Assembly: GCA_011390155.1 (NCBI GenBank)
Contig: JAABSW010000009.1
Span: forward strand, 1-64,000
Length of the DNA stretch: 64,000 nt
Reading direction: 5' to 3'
From: Clostridiaceae bacterium
GTDB taxonomy: Bacteria > Bacillota > Clostridia > Peptostreptococcales > Tindalliaceae
In this document: positions 33,880-41,707 of the stretch, piece by piece
How the letters are laid out: every line of letters begins with the position of its first letter
How positions within the stretch are numbered: position 1 is the first letter of the stretch
Made by a program: the position numbers and the translations under genes
Notes under the pieces: model-generated
What the model saw: the letters and a program-made list of their open reading frames with translations, nothing else
Told to the model about the DNA's origin: nothing
Database searches by the model: none

Positions 33880-34332
33880 TTACTGTGGATACACAACTTT
33901 AAAGGTCTCAAACACCACGTCCATGTCTTCATGAAATTCCATACCAAATGATTTGGCATCTTGGGTAAAGAATTCTATGTGTCCCTGTCTCCAATACTCT
34001 AGTGACTGGTCCCCTTCGCCTTCGATTTTAGCGTGTTCTTCACGAATGTCTTTGAAAGGCAGTATTTCAACTTTTTCAACTTCAATGATGCAAGCTGCTT
34101 CATTGTTCCAGTATGTAATGATAATCAGATCTCCAACTTTAGGAACAGGTTCATTTTCCAGTGCATAACATTGATGCAAAGAGGCGGTTGCTCTTTTGGT
34201 TCCTGATTTTGTAAGGGCTGCAAGTTCATTGGCATCAGCTTCATTATTACAGAAATGCCATGATTGATAAGGTGTTTGTATGTCTTTTCCTGATAGACTG
34301 GTATACTTTTCCCACATTTCAGATACTGTCAT
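33880..34332 (-). CDS. ASCH domain protein
   Basis: An about 150-residue protein of the ASCH (PUA-like) fold, thought to bind RNA or act as an amidohydrolase on modified nucleosides. Typical parts are SGTKRATASLHQCYALENEPVPKVGDLIIITYWNNEAACIIEV near 45-85, and FKDIREEHAKIEGEGDQSLEYWRQGHIEFF near 95-125. ATG 34332 has GGAG at workable spacing; the track start at 34341 is too close to it. It converges with the ABM-like gene. Confidence 0.85.
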   Translation of the reverse strand: MTVSEMWEKYTSLSGKDIQTPYQSWHFCNNEADANELAALTKSGTKRATASLHQCYALENEPVPKVGDLIIITYWNNEAACIIEVEKVEILPFKDIREEHAKIEGEGDQSLEYWRQGHIEFFTQDAKSFGMEFHEDMDVVFETFKVVYPQ

Positions 34333-34341
34333 TATGTTCAT

Positions 34342-34641
34342 CTCCTATTCTAACCATTCATTTCTTTTCGTTGTTAATATATTATGGTGTGTGGCTGTTG
34401 TCAACTGTTTCTGACCAACATTTAAGACGACCGGTGTTGTTGCCAACCGATCTTGGAGAGAGTGAACCATTGGAAAAAAGGGTAATAGCCTGAATAAATA
34501 TAAAAAGCTGCAATGCCAATCAATCAGCCTGCATCGTACTTTAAAAACAAACGGACCCTGTTATAAGCTGGATTTTAATAGATGGGGAAAAACACCTGAC
34601 AGTTACCAGGTTGTGTTGAAAGGTCAGGGGAAAGAAAGGCG
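34342..34641. other. Gap without a visible gene
   Basis: This roughly 300-base stretch before the amylase has no convincing coding frame, hairpin or promoter on either strand. It should hold the promoters of the ASCH gene and the amylase gene. Confidence 0.5.
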
Positions 34642-36102
34642 GTGGTGTATTTGGCAGTCAACGGCGTTATGATGCAATATTTTGAATGGCACCTGGAAGA
34701 CAATGGAAATCTCTGGAATCAGTTGCGGGAAGATGCCAGCCATTTGAAAGAAATGGGAATTACCGGTGTCTGGATTCCTCCCTGTTACAAAGGCACCGGT
34801 ACCAATGATGCCGGTTATGGAGCCTACGATCTGTACGATTTGGGAGAATTTGATCAGAAAGGGAATGTGCGGACAAAATATGGTACCAAAGAAGAATTGC
34901 TGGAAGCCATCCGAGTGCTTCAGGAACAGGGAATCAGTGTTTATGCCGACGTGGTGCTAAGCCACAAGGCTGGTGCTGATGAAAGCCAGCGGTTTATGGC
35001 GGTGGAAGTGGATCAAAACGACCGTACCAGAGCTGTAACAGAACCTTATGAAATCGAAGGGTGGACCCGGTTCACTTTTCCGGGGCGTGGTGATACCCAT
35101 TCGTCCTTTCAATGGTCCTGGGAGCATTTCAATGGAACAGATTATAACCAGGAAAACGGTAAAAATGCCATTTATCTGATTCTTGGGGATAATAAAAAAT
35201 GGTCTGTAGGCGTAGCCCGGGAATTTGGTAATTATGATTATCTGATGTTTGCCAACATTGATTACGGTCACCCGGAGGTTCAGGAGGAAGTTAAAAGCTG
35301 GCTCCGGTGGTTCGTGAGGGAAACCGGGGTGGACGGCATACGGCTGGACGCCATCAAGCACATCAATGATTGGTTTATTAGAGATCTTGTGTTTATGACA
35401 CATCAGGAGTTTGGCGATGAGTTTTACACCTTGGGAGAATATTGGGAACGAGATTTGGAATTAGTGAAGCATTACCTGCAGGAAGTGGATTTCCAGATAG
35501 ATCTTTTTGATGTAGGTTTGAATTACCGCATTTATGAAGCTTCCCAAAAGGGCATTGACTTTGACCTGCGTACCATTTTTGACGGCACACTGGTCCAGGA
35601 TCAGCCGGAACAAGCAGTGACCTTTGTGGATAACCATGACTCCCAGCCAGGCCAGTCCCTGGCATCTTATACGGAAGCCTGGTTTAAACCCATGGGCTAT
35701 GCCCTCATTTTGTTGCGCCAGGATGGGTACCCCTGTGTTTTCTACGGGGATTACTACGGTATTGGCGGACCGGATCCCCTGCCTGGACAAAAGGAGATGC
35801 TGGAAAAACTATTGCTATTGCGAAAAGAGCATGCCTACGGCGACCAGGTGGATTATTTTCAGGAGGCCAACCGTGTGGGATGGGTCCGTCTGGGAACAGA
35901 GGAACATCCGGCAGGTTGCGCTGTGGTAATTTCCAACGGAGAGGGAGGAGAAATTACCATGGAAGTAGGAGGTCTTCACGCGGGAGAAATTTGGATAGAC
36001 TACATGGGAAACCAGGATGCCCGGGTAATGATTGATGAAGCAGGAAAGGGTGTTTTTCCGGTGAATGGCGGCAGTCTTTCTGTGTTTACCCGGGAAAACT
36101 AA
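34642..36102 (+). CDS. Cytoplasmic alpha-amylase, GH13 family
   Basis: A 486-residue glycoside hydrolase that cuts alpha-1,4-glucans. There is no signal peptide, so it works inside the cell on maltodextrin or glycogen. GH13 regions are seen: ADVVLSHKAGA (region I), GIRLDAIKHI near 233 with the nucleophile Asp, LGEYW near 265 with the acid Glu, and FVDNHDSQ near 330. The N-terminal GVMMQYFEWHLEDNGNLW is typical of the GH13_5 intracellular group. The exact start (GTG 34642, GTG 34645 or TTG 34651) is uncertain. No other sugar gene is adjacent. Confidence 0.94.
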   Translation: MVYLAVNGVMMQYFEWHLEDNGNLWNQLREDASHLKEMGITGVWIPPCYKGTGTNDAGYGAYDLYDLGEFDQKGNVRTKYGTKEELLEAIRVLQEQGISVYADVVLSHKAGADESQRFMAVEVDQNDRTRAVTEPYEIEGWTRFTFPGRGDTHSSFQWSWEHFNGTDYNQENGKNAIYLILGDNKKWSVGVAREFGNYDYLMFANIDYGHPEVQEEVKSWLRWFVRETGVDGIRLDAIKHINDWFIRDLVFMTHQEFGDEFYTLGEYWERDLELVKHYLQEVDFQIDLFDVGLNYRIYEASQKGIDFDLRTIFDGTLVQDQPEQAVTFVDNHDSQPGQSLASYTEAWFKPMGYALILLRQDGYPCVFYGDYYGIGGPDPLPGQKEMLEKLLLLRKEHAYGDQVDYFQEANRVGWVRLGTEEHPAGCAVVISNGEGGEITMEVGGLHAGEIWIDYMGNQDARVMIDEAGKGVFPVNGGSLSVFTREN

Positions 36103-36217
36103 GAGCTTTGCCTGTTGTTTGAACAAATGTTATAAGGGTATATTTTCAATGAAAGGTCGTTGAGATAACTTATCAGATGGTCTTGCAGTCATTGAATTTT
36201 TAAGTGGAGGGATCAAT

Positions 36218-36286
36218 ATGTATCGTACGATTGGAATCATTGTGGTAGTCATTATTGTGGTAGTGCTTCTTATGAGATTACTGTAA
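36218..36286 (+). CDS. 22-residue single-span membrane peptide
   Basis: ATG at 36218 follows GTGGAGGGATCAAT, a strong ribosome binding site at good spacing. The frame encodes MYRTIGIIVVV continuing into a run of Ile/Val/Leu and ends MRLL. It is a bare transmembrane helix with basic ends and is too short for the ORF track. Similar tiny membrane peptides are common in Bacillota. The function is unknown. Confidence 0.55.
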   Translation: MYRTIGIIVVVIIVVVLLMRLL

Positions 36287-36441
36287 AGAAGAATTGATTT
36301 AGCAATCTATGCTTTCAGGACACGGTTTTTTGCCGGTAGCCTGGAAGCTTTTTTTCGAAAAAGTATTTCCAGGGTTCATCATGAGCGGGGACTCTTATGC
36401 TTCTGTGATATAATGGATTTAGTGATGATATGTGATGTTGT

Positions 36442-36476
36442 AAGAACAAGGGGCGTTTCTCTTGTTCTTTTTTCTA
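36442..36476 (+). terminator. Rho-independent terminator
   Basis: AAGAACAAG (36442-36450) pairs with CTTGTTCTT (36461-36469), then TTTTTCT. It could end the small-peptide transcript 155 bases upstream. Confidence 0.75.
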
Positions 36477-36523
36477 ATAGATGCAGTTGCATCGAAAGTG
36501 GAACCATTACCAAAGGGAGTACC

Positions 36524-36615
36524 ATGATGAACAACTTTTTTCAATGGGATTCAGAATTTGAAACGGGCATAAAAAAATGATGAACAACATTAAGGCTACT
36601 CACTTCACTGGAAAT
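36524..36615 (+). pseudogene. Broken 5' end of a bacteriohemerythrin gene
   Basis: The frame starts MMNNFFQWDSEFETG and then meets a stop (36578-36580). The DNA matches the start of the hemerythrin-GGDEF gene at 21593 almost base for base for about 65 bases, but one G of the ACCGGGCAT stretch is missing, which shifts the frame. After GATGAACAACA the similarity fades. The rest of the gene is absent. This is a degraded partial duplicate. Confidence 0.8.
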
Positions 36616-36654
36616 TAGGGAACATAATTTACGAAGATCTTTAAGGAGGCGCCA

Positions 36655-37929
36655 ATGAAAAACCAACTAACCATTAAAAACGCAAAGCTTCGCAACCAGG
36701 AACAGCTGGTGAACATTGTCATTGACCAGGGAATGATCCGCCAGATCAGCACACATCCTGAAGTGGAAGCCAATGAGTCCATCGATGCCCAGGGGAACCT
36801 GGTGACACCACCCTTTGTACAGTCTCATGTTCACCTGGACAGTGCCCTGACAGCAGGGGAACCCCGGGAGAACATCAGCGGGACATTGTATGAAGGCATT
36901 GAGATTTGGGCACAGCGGCAAAAGAAAATCACCCGGGAAGATGTGATATCCCGGGCTTTAAAAATTATCAAGTGGCATGTGGGCCAGGGCACTCTGCTGA
37001 TCCGTTCCCATGTGGACATTTGCGACCCGTCCCTGACAGCGGTGAAGGCTTTACTGGAAGTAAAGGAAAAAGTGGCACCCTACGTGACCCTGCAGCTGGT
37101 GGCTTTTCCCCAGGAAGGGATCATGGATTATCCCCAGGCTTTGGAATTGATGGAAGAAGCTTTGAAGATGGGAGTGGATGGGGTTGGCGGCACGCCTCAC
37201 CTTGAATTCACCAGGGAAGAGGGAGTCGCCTCCATCAACCGTGTTTTTGATTTGGCGGAAATGCATGACTGTTTTGTAGACATTCATTGTGATGAGACAG
37301 ACGACGAACAGTCACGTTTTCTGGAACATGTGGCGCTGCAGGCTTATCGACGGGGCTACGGTGCCCGGACCACGGCAGGCCACACCACAGCCATGCACTC
37401 TTATAACAATGCTTATGCCGACAAAGTGCTAAACCTGGCCCAGCGTGCCAACCTTCATTTTGTGGCAAATCCTTTGTCAAATATTTCTCTCATGGGTCGA
37501 TTTGACAATTATCCCAAACGCCGCGGCCTGACAAGGGTGCGGGAAATTCTTGAAAGAGGCCTGAACATCAGCCTGGGCCATGACAATGTGATGGACCCTT
37601 TCTATGGGCTGGGAATGGCCAGTATGTTACAGGTGGCCAACATGTGCCTGCATGTGTGCCAGATGACCGGAATCGATGAAATGAAGCGGGTCTTTGACAT
37701 GATCACCCTGAACGGGGCAAAGACATTGCAGCTGGACGATGCTTACGGCATTGAAGAAGGGAAGCCTGCCAATTTCATGGTGCTGGACGCTTGTGATGAG
37801 GTGGACGCCCTGAGAAGAATGCCCGCCATTACGACGGTGATTAGCCGGGGCCAGGTAGTGGCTTCCACTGAGCCTGTTCGCACCAGAGTGGCCTTGGAAA
37901 GCGAAGAAATCATTGATTACAGGAAATGA
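36655..37929 (+). CDS. codA: Cytosine deaminase
   Basis: A 424-residue amidohydrolase that turns cytosine into uracil and ammonia. It aligns by eye with E. coli CodA through its length. Metal ligands are in SHVHLDSA (His-x-His near 58-60), DIHCDETDDEQS (His near 211, catalytic Glu near 214), AGHTTAMHS (His near 243) and GHDNVMDP (Asp near 310); the substrate glutamine is in VAFPQEG near 152. Ribosome binding site AAGGAGG. The usual partner permease codB is not adjacent. A hairpin-rich non-coding region follows. Confidence 0.95.
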   Translation: MKNQLTIKNAKLRNQEQLVNIVIDQGMIRQISTHPEVEANESIDAQGNLVTPPFVQSHVHLDSALTAGEPRENISGTLYEGIEIWAQRQKKITREDVISRALKIIKWHVGQGTLLIRSHVDICDPSLTAVKALLEVKEKVAPYVTLQLVAFPQEGIMDYPQALELMEEALKMGVDGVGGTPHLEFTREEGVASINRVFDLAEMHDCFVDIHCDETDDEQSRFLEHVALQAYRRGYGARTTAGHTTAMHSYNNAYADKVLNLAQRANLHFVANPLSNISLMGRFDNYPKRRGLTRVREILERGLNISLGHDNVMDPFYGLGMASMLQVANMCLHVCQMTGIDEMKRVFDMITLNGAKTLQLDDAYGIEEGKPANFMVLDACDEVDALRRMPAITTVISRGQVVASTEPVRTRVALESEEIIDYRK

Positions 37930-37958
37930 AAGTGTGGAGCCAAGTAAATGTAGGAAGA

Positions 37959-37969
37959 ATCCTGTTTAT
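37959..37969 (+). repeat. Dispersed motif ATCCTGTTTAT (copy 5)
   Basis: Exact copy within AAGAATCCTGTTTATC, 30 bases after the codA stop. Confidence 0.7.
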
Positions 37970-37980
37970 CCGATGACTAC

Positions 37981-38080
37981 CACCGCTAAGACTCCCTCTT
38001 CTGCAAGAGGCAGATAAGCGGTGCTACGTCCCTGGATAACGCATTCTAACCTTCTGATGGAGTTAAAACTCCACCAGAAG
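37981..38080. other. Two strong hairpins in non-coding DNA after codA
   Basis: Hairpin one is CACCGCT (37981-37987) with AGCGGTG (38017-38023), with inner CCTCTT/AAGAGG. Hairpin two is CTTCTGATGGAGTT with AACTCCACCAGAAG (38051-38080), 14 pairs with one mismatch and almost no loop. They lie between motif copies 5 and 6. No terminator T-run follows either. This could be a structured RNA or a mobile-element remnant. The 67-residue reverse ORF over it (37966-38169) is not believed. Confidence 0.6.
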
Positions 38081-38086
38081 CTAAGA

Positions 38087-38097
38087 ATCCTGTTTAT
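38087..38097 (+). repeat. Dispersed motif ATCCTGTTTAT (copy 6)
   Basis: Exact copy within AAGAATCCTGTTTATC, immediately after hairpin two and 128 bases from copy 5. A degenerate inverted copy, ATAAACAGG, follows at 38168-38176. Confidence 0.7.
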
Positions 38098-38113
38098 CAT
38101 CAGCGCTACCCAA

Positions 38114-38161
38114 AGCAGAAGCGATACATGTGATTTCATGCATCGCTTCTGTGCTTTTTTG
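38114..38161 (+). terminator. Rho-independent terminator after codA region
   Basis: AGCAGAAGCGATACATG (38114-38130) pairs with CATGCATCGCTTCTGTGCT (38137-38155), followed by TTTTTT. The core stem-loop is a near copy of the MoaD-gene terminator at 28.06 kb. Confidence 0.85.
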
Positions 38162-38356
38162 TTTATCATAAACAGGTTTCTTGAAATTTACCACAGAATT
38201 TGGCATAGGTCTCACACCTCATATTGAACAACTGCTATAATAAAATTTTTATCCACATACTATAACAGATGTGTGAGTGGAAGGATCCAAGACATTTAAA
38301 CGCCTCAAATTTTACCAACGCCTTCTGTGTTAACCCAGTTGAATTAATTCGATACA

Positions 38357-38381
38357 GTTTAACAAATACGATTACGGGCAT
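38357..38381 (+). promoter_or_regulatory. Sigma-B-like promoter of the stress-protein cluster
   Basis: GTTTAA (38357-38362), 13 bases, GGGCAT (38376-38381) is close to the sigma-B consensus GTTTAA-N12-14-GGGTAT. It lies 74 bases before the DUF1328 gene; csbD genes in Bacillus are sigma-B targets. Confidence 0.5.
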
Positions 38382-38454
38382 CAATAGTATATCAAACATT
38401 ATAACAAACAACATCGTGCGCGCTTCCTTACAAATATATGAAAGGAGGAATTCT

Positions 38455-38664
38455 ATGCTCAAGTGGGCAGGAGTGTTTTTCATCATTGCGCTCATCGCCG
38501 CGTTTTTCGGGTTTGTAGGTATCGCTGGTGCGGCCATTGAAATCGCTAAAGTTCTGTTTTTTATCTTCGTGATTCTCTTTGTCATTACACTCGTGGCAGG
38601 AATCGTAGCCGGACGGCGTGTGGCTGGTACGTTTGATGAATCAAGTGAACAGAAGGAGGATTAA
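38455..38664 (+). CDS. DUF1328 family small membrane protein
   Basis: A 69-residue protein with two membrane segments (about 3-28 and 33-56). The pattern [35 protein letters not shown] is the DUF1328 (YtjA) signature. The track's start at 38269 is upstream of the ATG at 38455, which has AAAGGAGG. These proteins often appear with CsbD in stress clusters, as here, where the csbD-like gene starts 2 bases after its stop. The function is unknown. Confidence 0.88.
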   Translation: MLKWAGVFFIIALIAAFFGFVGIAGAAIEIAKVLFFIFVILFVITLVAGIVAGRRVAGTFDESSEQKED

Positions 38665-38665
38665 C

Positions 38666-38875
38666 ATGAATGAAACAATTTTAAAAGGAAAATGGAATCA
38701 ATTGATGGGCAGCGCCAAAAAAAAATGGGGCAAATTGACTGATGATGACCTGGACATGATTGAAGGCGACTCTCAGAAACTTTCAGGTAAAATTCAGGAA
38801 AAATACGGTAAGAGCAAGGAAGAGGCAGATGAGGAAGTCAGAGCCTTTGAGAAAGAGCAAGAAAACCAGGTCTAA
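38666..38875 (+). CDS. CsbD family stress protein
   Basis: A 69-residue hydrophilic protein, start ATG 38666 after AAGGAGG. It opens with LKGKWNQLMGSAKKKWGKLTDDDLDMIEGDSQKLSGKIQE, the full CsbD motif. CsbD-like proteins build up under general stress in many bacteria, but their molecular action is not known. It is joined to the DUF1328 gene (2-base gap), so both probably come from the sigma-B-like promoter upstream. Confidence 0.93.
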   Translation: MNETILKGKWNQLMGSAKKKWGKLTDDDLDMIEGDSQKLSGKIQEKYGKSKEEADEEVRAFEKEQENQV

Positions 38876-38945
38876 AGTGTATGGTTATCGAACTGAAAAA
38901 GTAAATGTGTGTACTTTATTTATGAATTAACAAGGAGGATTATAA

Positions 38946-39764
38946 ATGAAAGATATTTTTGGAAATAACAATAACAACAGGGAACTAAACAGGCTCGATA
39001 ACGAGCCCAGGAACAGAGACAACAACAGGGTAAACAGTCCCTCGGATCCGGGAGATGACAGAATCAACCCCTATCGAAAAGATGAGCCAAGGGCATCCAA
39101 CGATCAAAGAGAAACATTCAGCGGAGACAGGGGAAATGTTGGTACCATGGAACGAGGTACAGCCACCAGTACTACGAGAGATTCAGGCTATCCCGACAAA
39201 ACAACAGACACCTCAGAAAAGTATAAAGACAATCATGACGACGATAAAGTGATTGTCGGTATCTTTGAAACAGAAAATCAGGCGATTAACGTTGTCAACC
39301 GTTTGAAAGAAATTGGTTATCATGAAGATGATATCACAGTTGTAGCAAAAGACGATGACAAGATGGAACGGCTTGATGATGCAACGGATATCAATACTAA
39401 AACCCAGGGTGATACTGGAGCAAAAGTTGGAGCAGGTGCCGCCATAGGGGGAGCACTGGGTGGTATTGCTGCAGCATTACCGGCATTGGGTTTGTTGGCA
39501 GTACCGGGAATCGGTCCCCTTTTGGCCGCGGGTCCCATTGCCACCATACTGGCCGGTGTCGTTGCAGGGGGTGTGGCTGGTGGACTTGTAGGCGCGCTGG
39601 TTGAACTGGGCGTCAGAGAAGAAGACGCTAAGGAATATGAACAGCAGATAGAACAGGGTAAAATTCTTATCCTTGTTGAAAACAGAGAAGATCAACGTAA
39701 TGAGGTTCACAGAACGTTCAAACAGAATGACAGTATCATTGCCAACCGATACGAGAGACGATAA
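38946..39764 (+). CDS. General stress protein 17M/YflT-like with disordered N-terminus
   Basis: A 272-residue protein. The first 95 residues are an Asn/Asp/Arg-rich, probably unfolded tail. The YflT-like domain then begins KVIVGIFETENQAINVVNRLKEIGYHEDDITVVAKDDD (about 98-135) and is interrupted by a glycine-zipper hydrophobic stretch (about 160-215: GAGAAIGGALGGIAAALPALG, LAAGPIATILAGVVAGGVAGG) that could insert in membranes. The domain resumes with QGKILILVENREDQ. It follows csbD by 70 bases and has its own AAGGAGG site. It is expected to be a stress-induced envelope-associated protein. Confidence 0.82.
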   Translation: MKDIFGNNNNNRELNRLDNEPRNRDNNRVNSPSDPGDDRINPYRKDEPRASNDQRETFSGDRGNVGTMERGTATSTTRDSGYPDKTTDTSEKYKDNHDDDKVIVGIFETENQAINVVNRLKEIGYHEDDITVVAKDDDKMERLDDATDINTKTQGDTGAKVGAGAAIGGALGGIAAALPALGLLAVPGIGPLLAAGPIATILAGVVAGGVAGGLVGALVELGVREEDAKEYEQQIEQGKILILVENREDQRNEVHRTFKQNDSIIANRYERR

Positions 39765-39825
39765 CCTGAAAGCAGGGTAAGGTTGGTTGTGTAGTAAAAA
39801 CAAATAAGATTATATGGAGGGTTCC

Positions 39826-40284
39826 ATGGATATTTTTGATGAAATGAAAAAAGAGCACAAAGGATTTAGAAAACTGATTCAGGACATCGTAGAAACAACA
39901 GAGAGGGCAGTAAAGACCCGGGAAAAAAAATTTTTGGAACTGAGTACGGACCTGATGGCACATCACAGGGCTGAAGAAAAGGTGCTGGTACCAGTTTTGA
40001 AAGATCACAAAGAAACAAAAATCATGGGAATCGAAATCGAAGAAGAACACCATGTGGCTGACCAGATCGTCTATGAGTTAAAAGACATTCCGGTGGACAA
40101 TGAAAACTGGTTGGTGAAATTCGAAGTACTGAAAGAGATTATGGAACACCATATGAAAGAAGAAGAGAATGAAATAACGACAAAAGGCCGTGAAGTAATC
40201 GAAAAAGACAGGCTTGAAAAAATGGTCGGTAAATTCGAAAGAGAAATGGAAAAGAGAAAAGATGAAATGATGGCAAAGGCTTAA
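39826..40284 (+). CDS. Hemerythrin HHE domain protein
   Basis: A 152-residue diiron protein. ATG 39826 follows ATGGAGGG. HHE ligands lie in MKKEHKGFRKLI (His near 11), LMAHHRAEEKVLVPVL (His-Glu near 47-52), IEEEHHVADQIV (His near 75) and MEHHMKEEENEI (His-Glu near 109-115). Such proteins bind oxygen or NO, or repair iron-sulfur clusters (RIC/YtfE type). As the last member of the stress cluster it probably defends against oxidative or nitrosative stress in an anaerobe. Confidence 0.9.
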   Translation: MDIFDEMKKEHKGFRKLIQDIVETTERAVKTREKKFLELSTDLMAHHRAEEKVLVPVLKDHKETKIMGIEIEEEHHVADQIVYELKDIPVDNENWLVKFEVLKEIMEHHMKEEENEITTKGREVIEKDRLEKMVGKFEREMEKRKDEMMAKA

Positions 40285-40313
40285 CAACCTGCAGATGTTG
40301 TTGAAATAGATTG

Positions 40314-40353
40314 ACGGGTAATGCGACTGATTTGACGCAATACCCGTTTTTTA
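40314..40353. terminator. Terminator between hemerythrin and kynureninase genes
   Basis: ACGGGTA (40314-40320) pairs with TACCCGT (40341-40347), with an inner GCG/CGC, followed by TTTTTTA. It lies between converging genes. Confidence 0.8.
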
Positions 40354-40369
40354 TTTCCTTATTGATAGG

Positions 40370-41644
40370 TTAAGCCACAGGCCCCCGTTTGTTTTCGTAC
40401 TGTTCATACAATCGGTTATCCATGATTTCTTTTAAGATGTCAACCAGTTGCCAGATGTCTTCAAATGTATTGTACAGGGCCATGGGGGCCAGGCGGATAA
40501 TGTTGGGATACCTGAAATCGGGAATCACATTTCGGGCTTTCAACGCTTCATTAATCCGCACCGCCTCGTCGTGCTCCAGTGCCACATGGCCGCCCCGTCT
40601 GCCGGAATCCCTGGGTGTGCCAATGGTGAAGTGGTGATCAGCCAGCCGTTCATCAATCAACCGCATTAAAAAGCCAGTCATTGCCAATGATTTTTGACGC
40701 AAACTGATGATGCCGGCCTCTTCGAATATATCCAGTGATCCGGCAAGGGGTGCCATACTCAGCAAGTGAGGCGTGCCGATCTGCCAGGCTCCGGCACAGG
40801 GTGATGGGGTGAAAGACAAGTCCATGTCGAACTGTTTCTTTTTGTCGCATCCGAACCATCCGGCAAGTCCGGGGCCAAGATGGTGGTGCTGTTCATGAAT
40901 AAAAAGGGTGGATACACCACCGGGACCACTGTTCATGTATTTATAGGTGCACCAGAAAGCGAAATCAACCTGCTGGTCATGAAGGTGGTGAGGAATGGTA
41001 CCTGCGGAATGGCTCATATCAAAACCAATCAGGCTGCCGTTTTCATGTACGGCGGAAGTAAGCAGTGCCATGTCAAGCAGTTGACCGCTGCGGTAGAGTA
41101 CGGAAGGAAGCAACACCAGGGCTGTTCTGTTTGTCATGGCATTAATGATATCCGATTCTTCCAGGGTGCGTCCGTTTCGACTGGGCACTACCCTCAGGTA
41201 AACATCCGGATCTTTGCCCATCCTGTCAAGAAAACTTCTGACGGCATAATGATCGGATGGGAAGTTAAGTTCATCCATCAGTATTTCATCCCGGTACCGG
41301 GTAGGTTTGTAGAAAGTTGACAACAAGGCATGAAGGTTAACGGTGGTTGAACTGTGCATCACCACTTCGTGCTCCAGCGCCCCAACCAAACTTGCCTGGC
41401 GTGCTGCCAGGTGTTCAGCCATGTAGAACCAGGGAGGATTGCCTTGCATCCAACCGTTGATACCCAGTGTTTTCCATTCATCCAGCATGTGCAACAACGC
41501 TTTTTCTGCGTCTTTGGACAGCAGGCCCAGCGAATTACCATCAAAATACAACTGGCCGGGCTGCCGGTAAAACCGGTCTGCAAAATGTCTCAGTGAGTCT
41601 GCCTGGTCAAAGGACCTGGCAGTTTCCAGCGAATAATGACCCAT
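40370..41644 (-). CDS. kynU: Kynureninase
   Basis: A 424-residue PLP enzyme that splits kynurenine to anthranilate and alanine. LYFDGNSLGLLSKDAEKAL near residue 33, STTVNLHALLSTFY near 100, IGFDMSHSAGTIPHHLHD near 210 and CTYKYMNSGPGGVSTLFIHE near 233 (Schiff-base lysine) are characteristic. ATG 41644 has AAGGAGG; the track start is a TTG 6 bases earlier. No kynA or kynB is near, so it may act on imported kynurenine or feed anthranilate to tryptophan synthesis. Confidence 0.93.
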   Translation of the reverse strand: MGHYSLETARSFDQADSLRHFADRFYRQPGQLYFDGNSLGLLSKDAEKALLHMLDEWKTLGINGWMQGNPPWFYMAEHLAARQASLVGALEHEVVMHSSTTVNLHALLSTFYKPTRYRDEILMDELNFPSDHYAVRSFLDRMGKDPDVYLRVVPSRNGRTLEESDIINAMTNRTALVLLPSVLYRSGQLLDMALLTSAVHENGSLIGFDMSHSAGTIPHHLHDQQVDFAFWCTYKYMNSGPGGVSTLFIHEQHHHLGPGLAGWFGCDKKKQFDMDLSFTPSPCAGAWQIGTPHLLSMAPLAGSLDIFEEAGIISLRQKSLAMTGFLMRLIDERLADHHFTIGTPRDSGRRGGHVALEHDEAVRINEALKARNVIPDFRYPNIIRLAPMALYNTFEDIWQLVDILKEIMDNRLYEQYENKRGPVA

Positions 41645-41707
41645 GAACAATTCCTCCTTTGCTTCAATCTACGTAACTTGGTTTCATCGGTTTATGATTT
41701 CTATTCC

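Noticed and set aside
38045-38090. Integron attC site
   Set aside because: Hairpin two and nearby TAAC/GTTAAAA recall attC core sites, but no integrase, no cassette array and no clear R'/R'' boxes are present.
37966-38169. Reverse ORF of 67 aa over the hairpin block
   Set aside because: It starts inside the terminator hairpin and runs through both stem-loops without a ribosome binding site, so it is unlikely to be coding.
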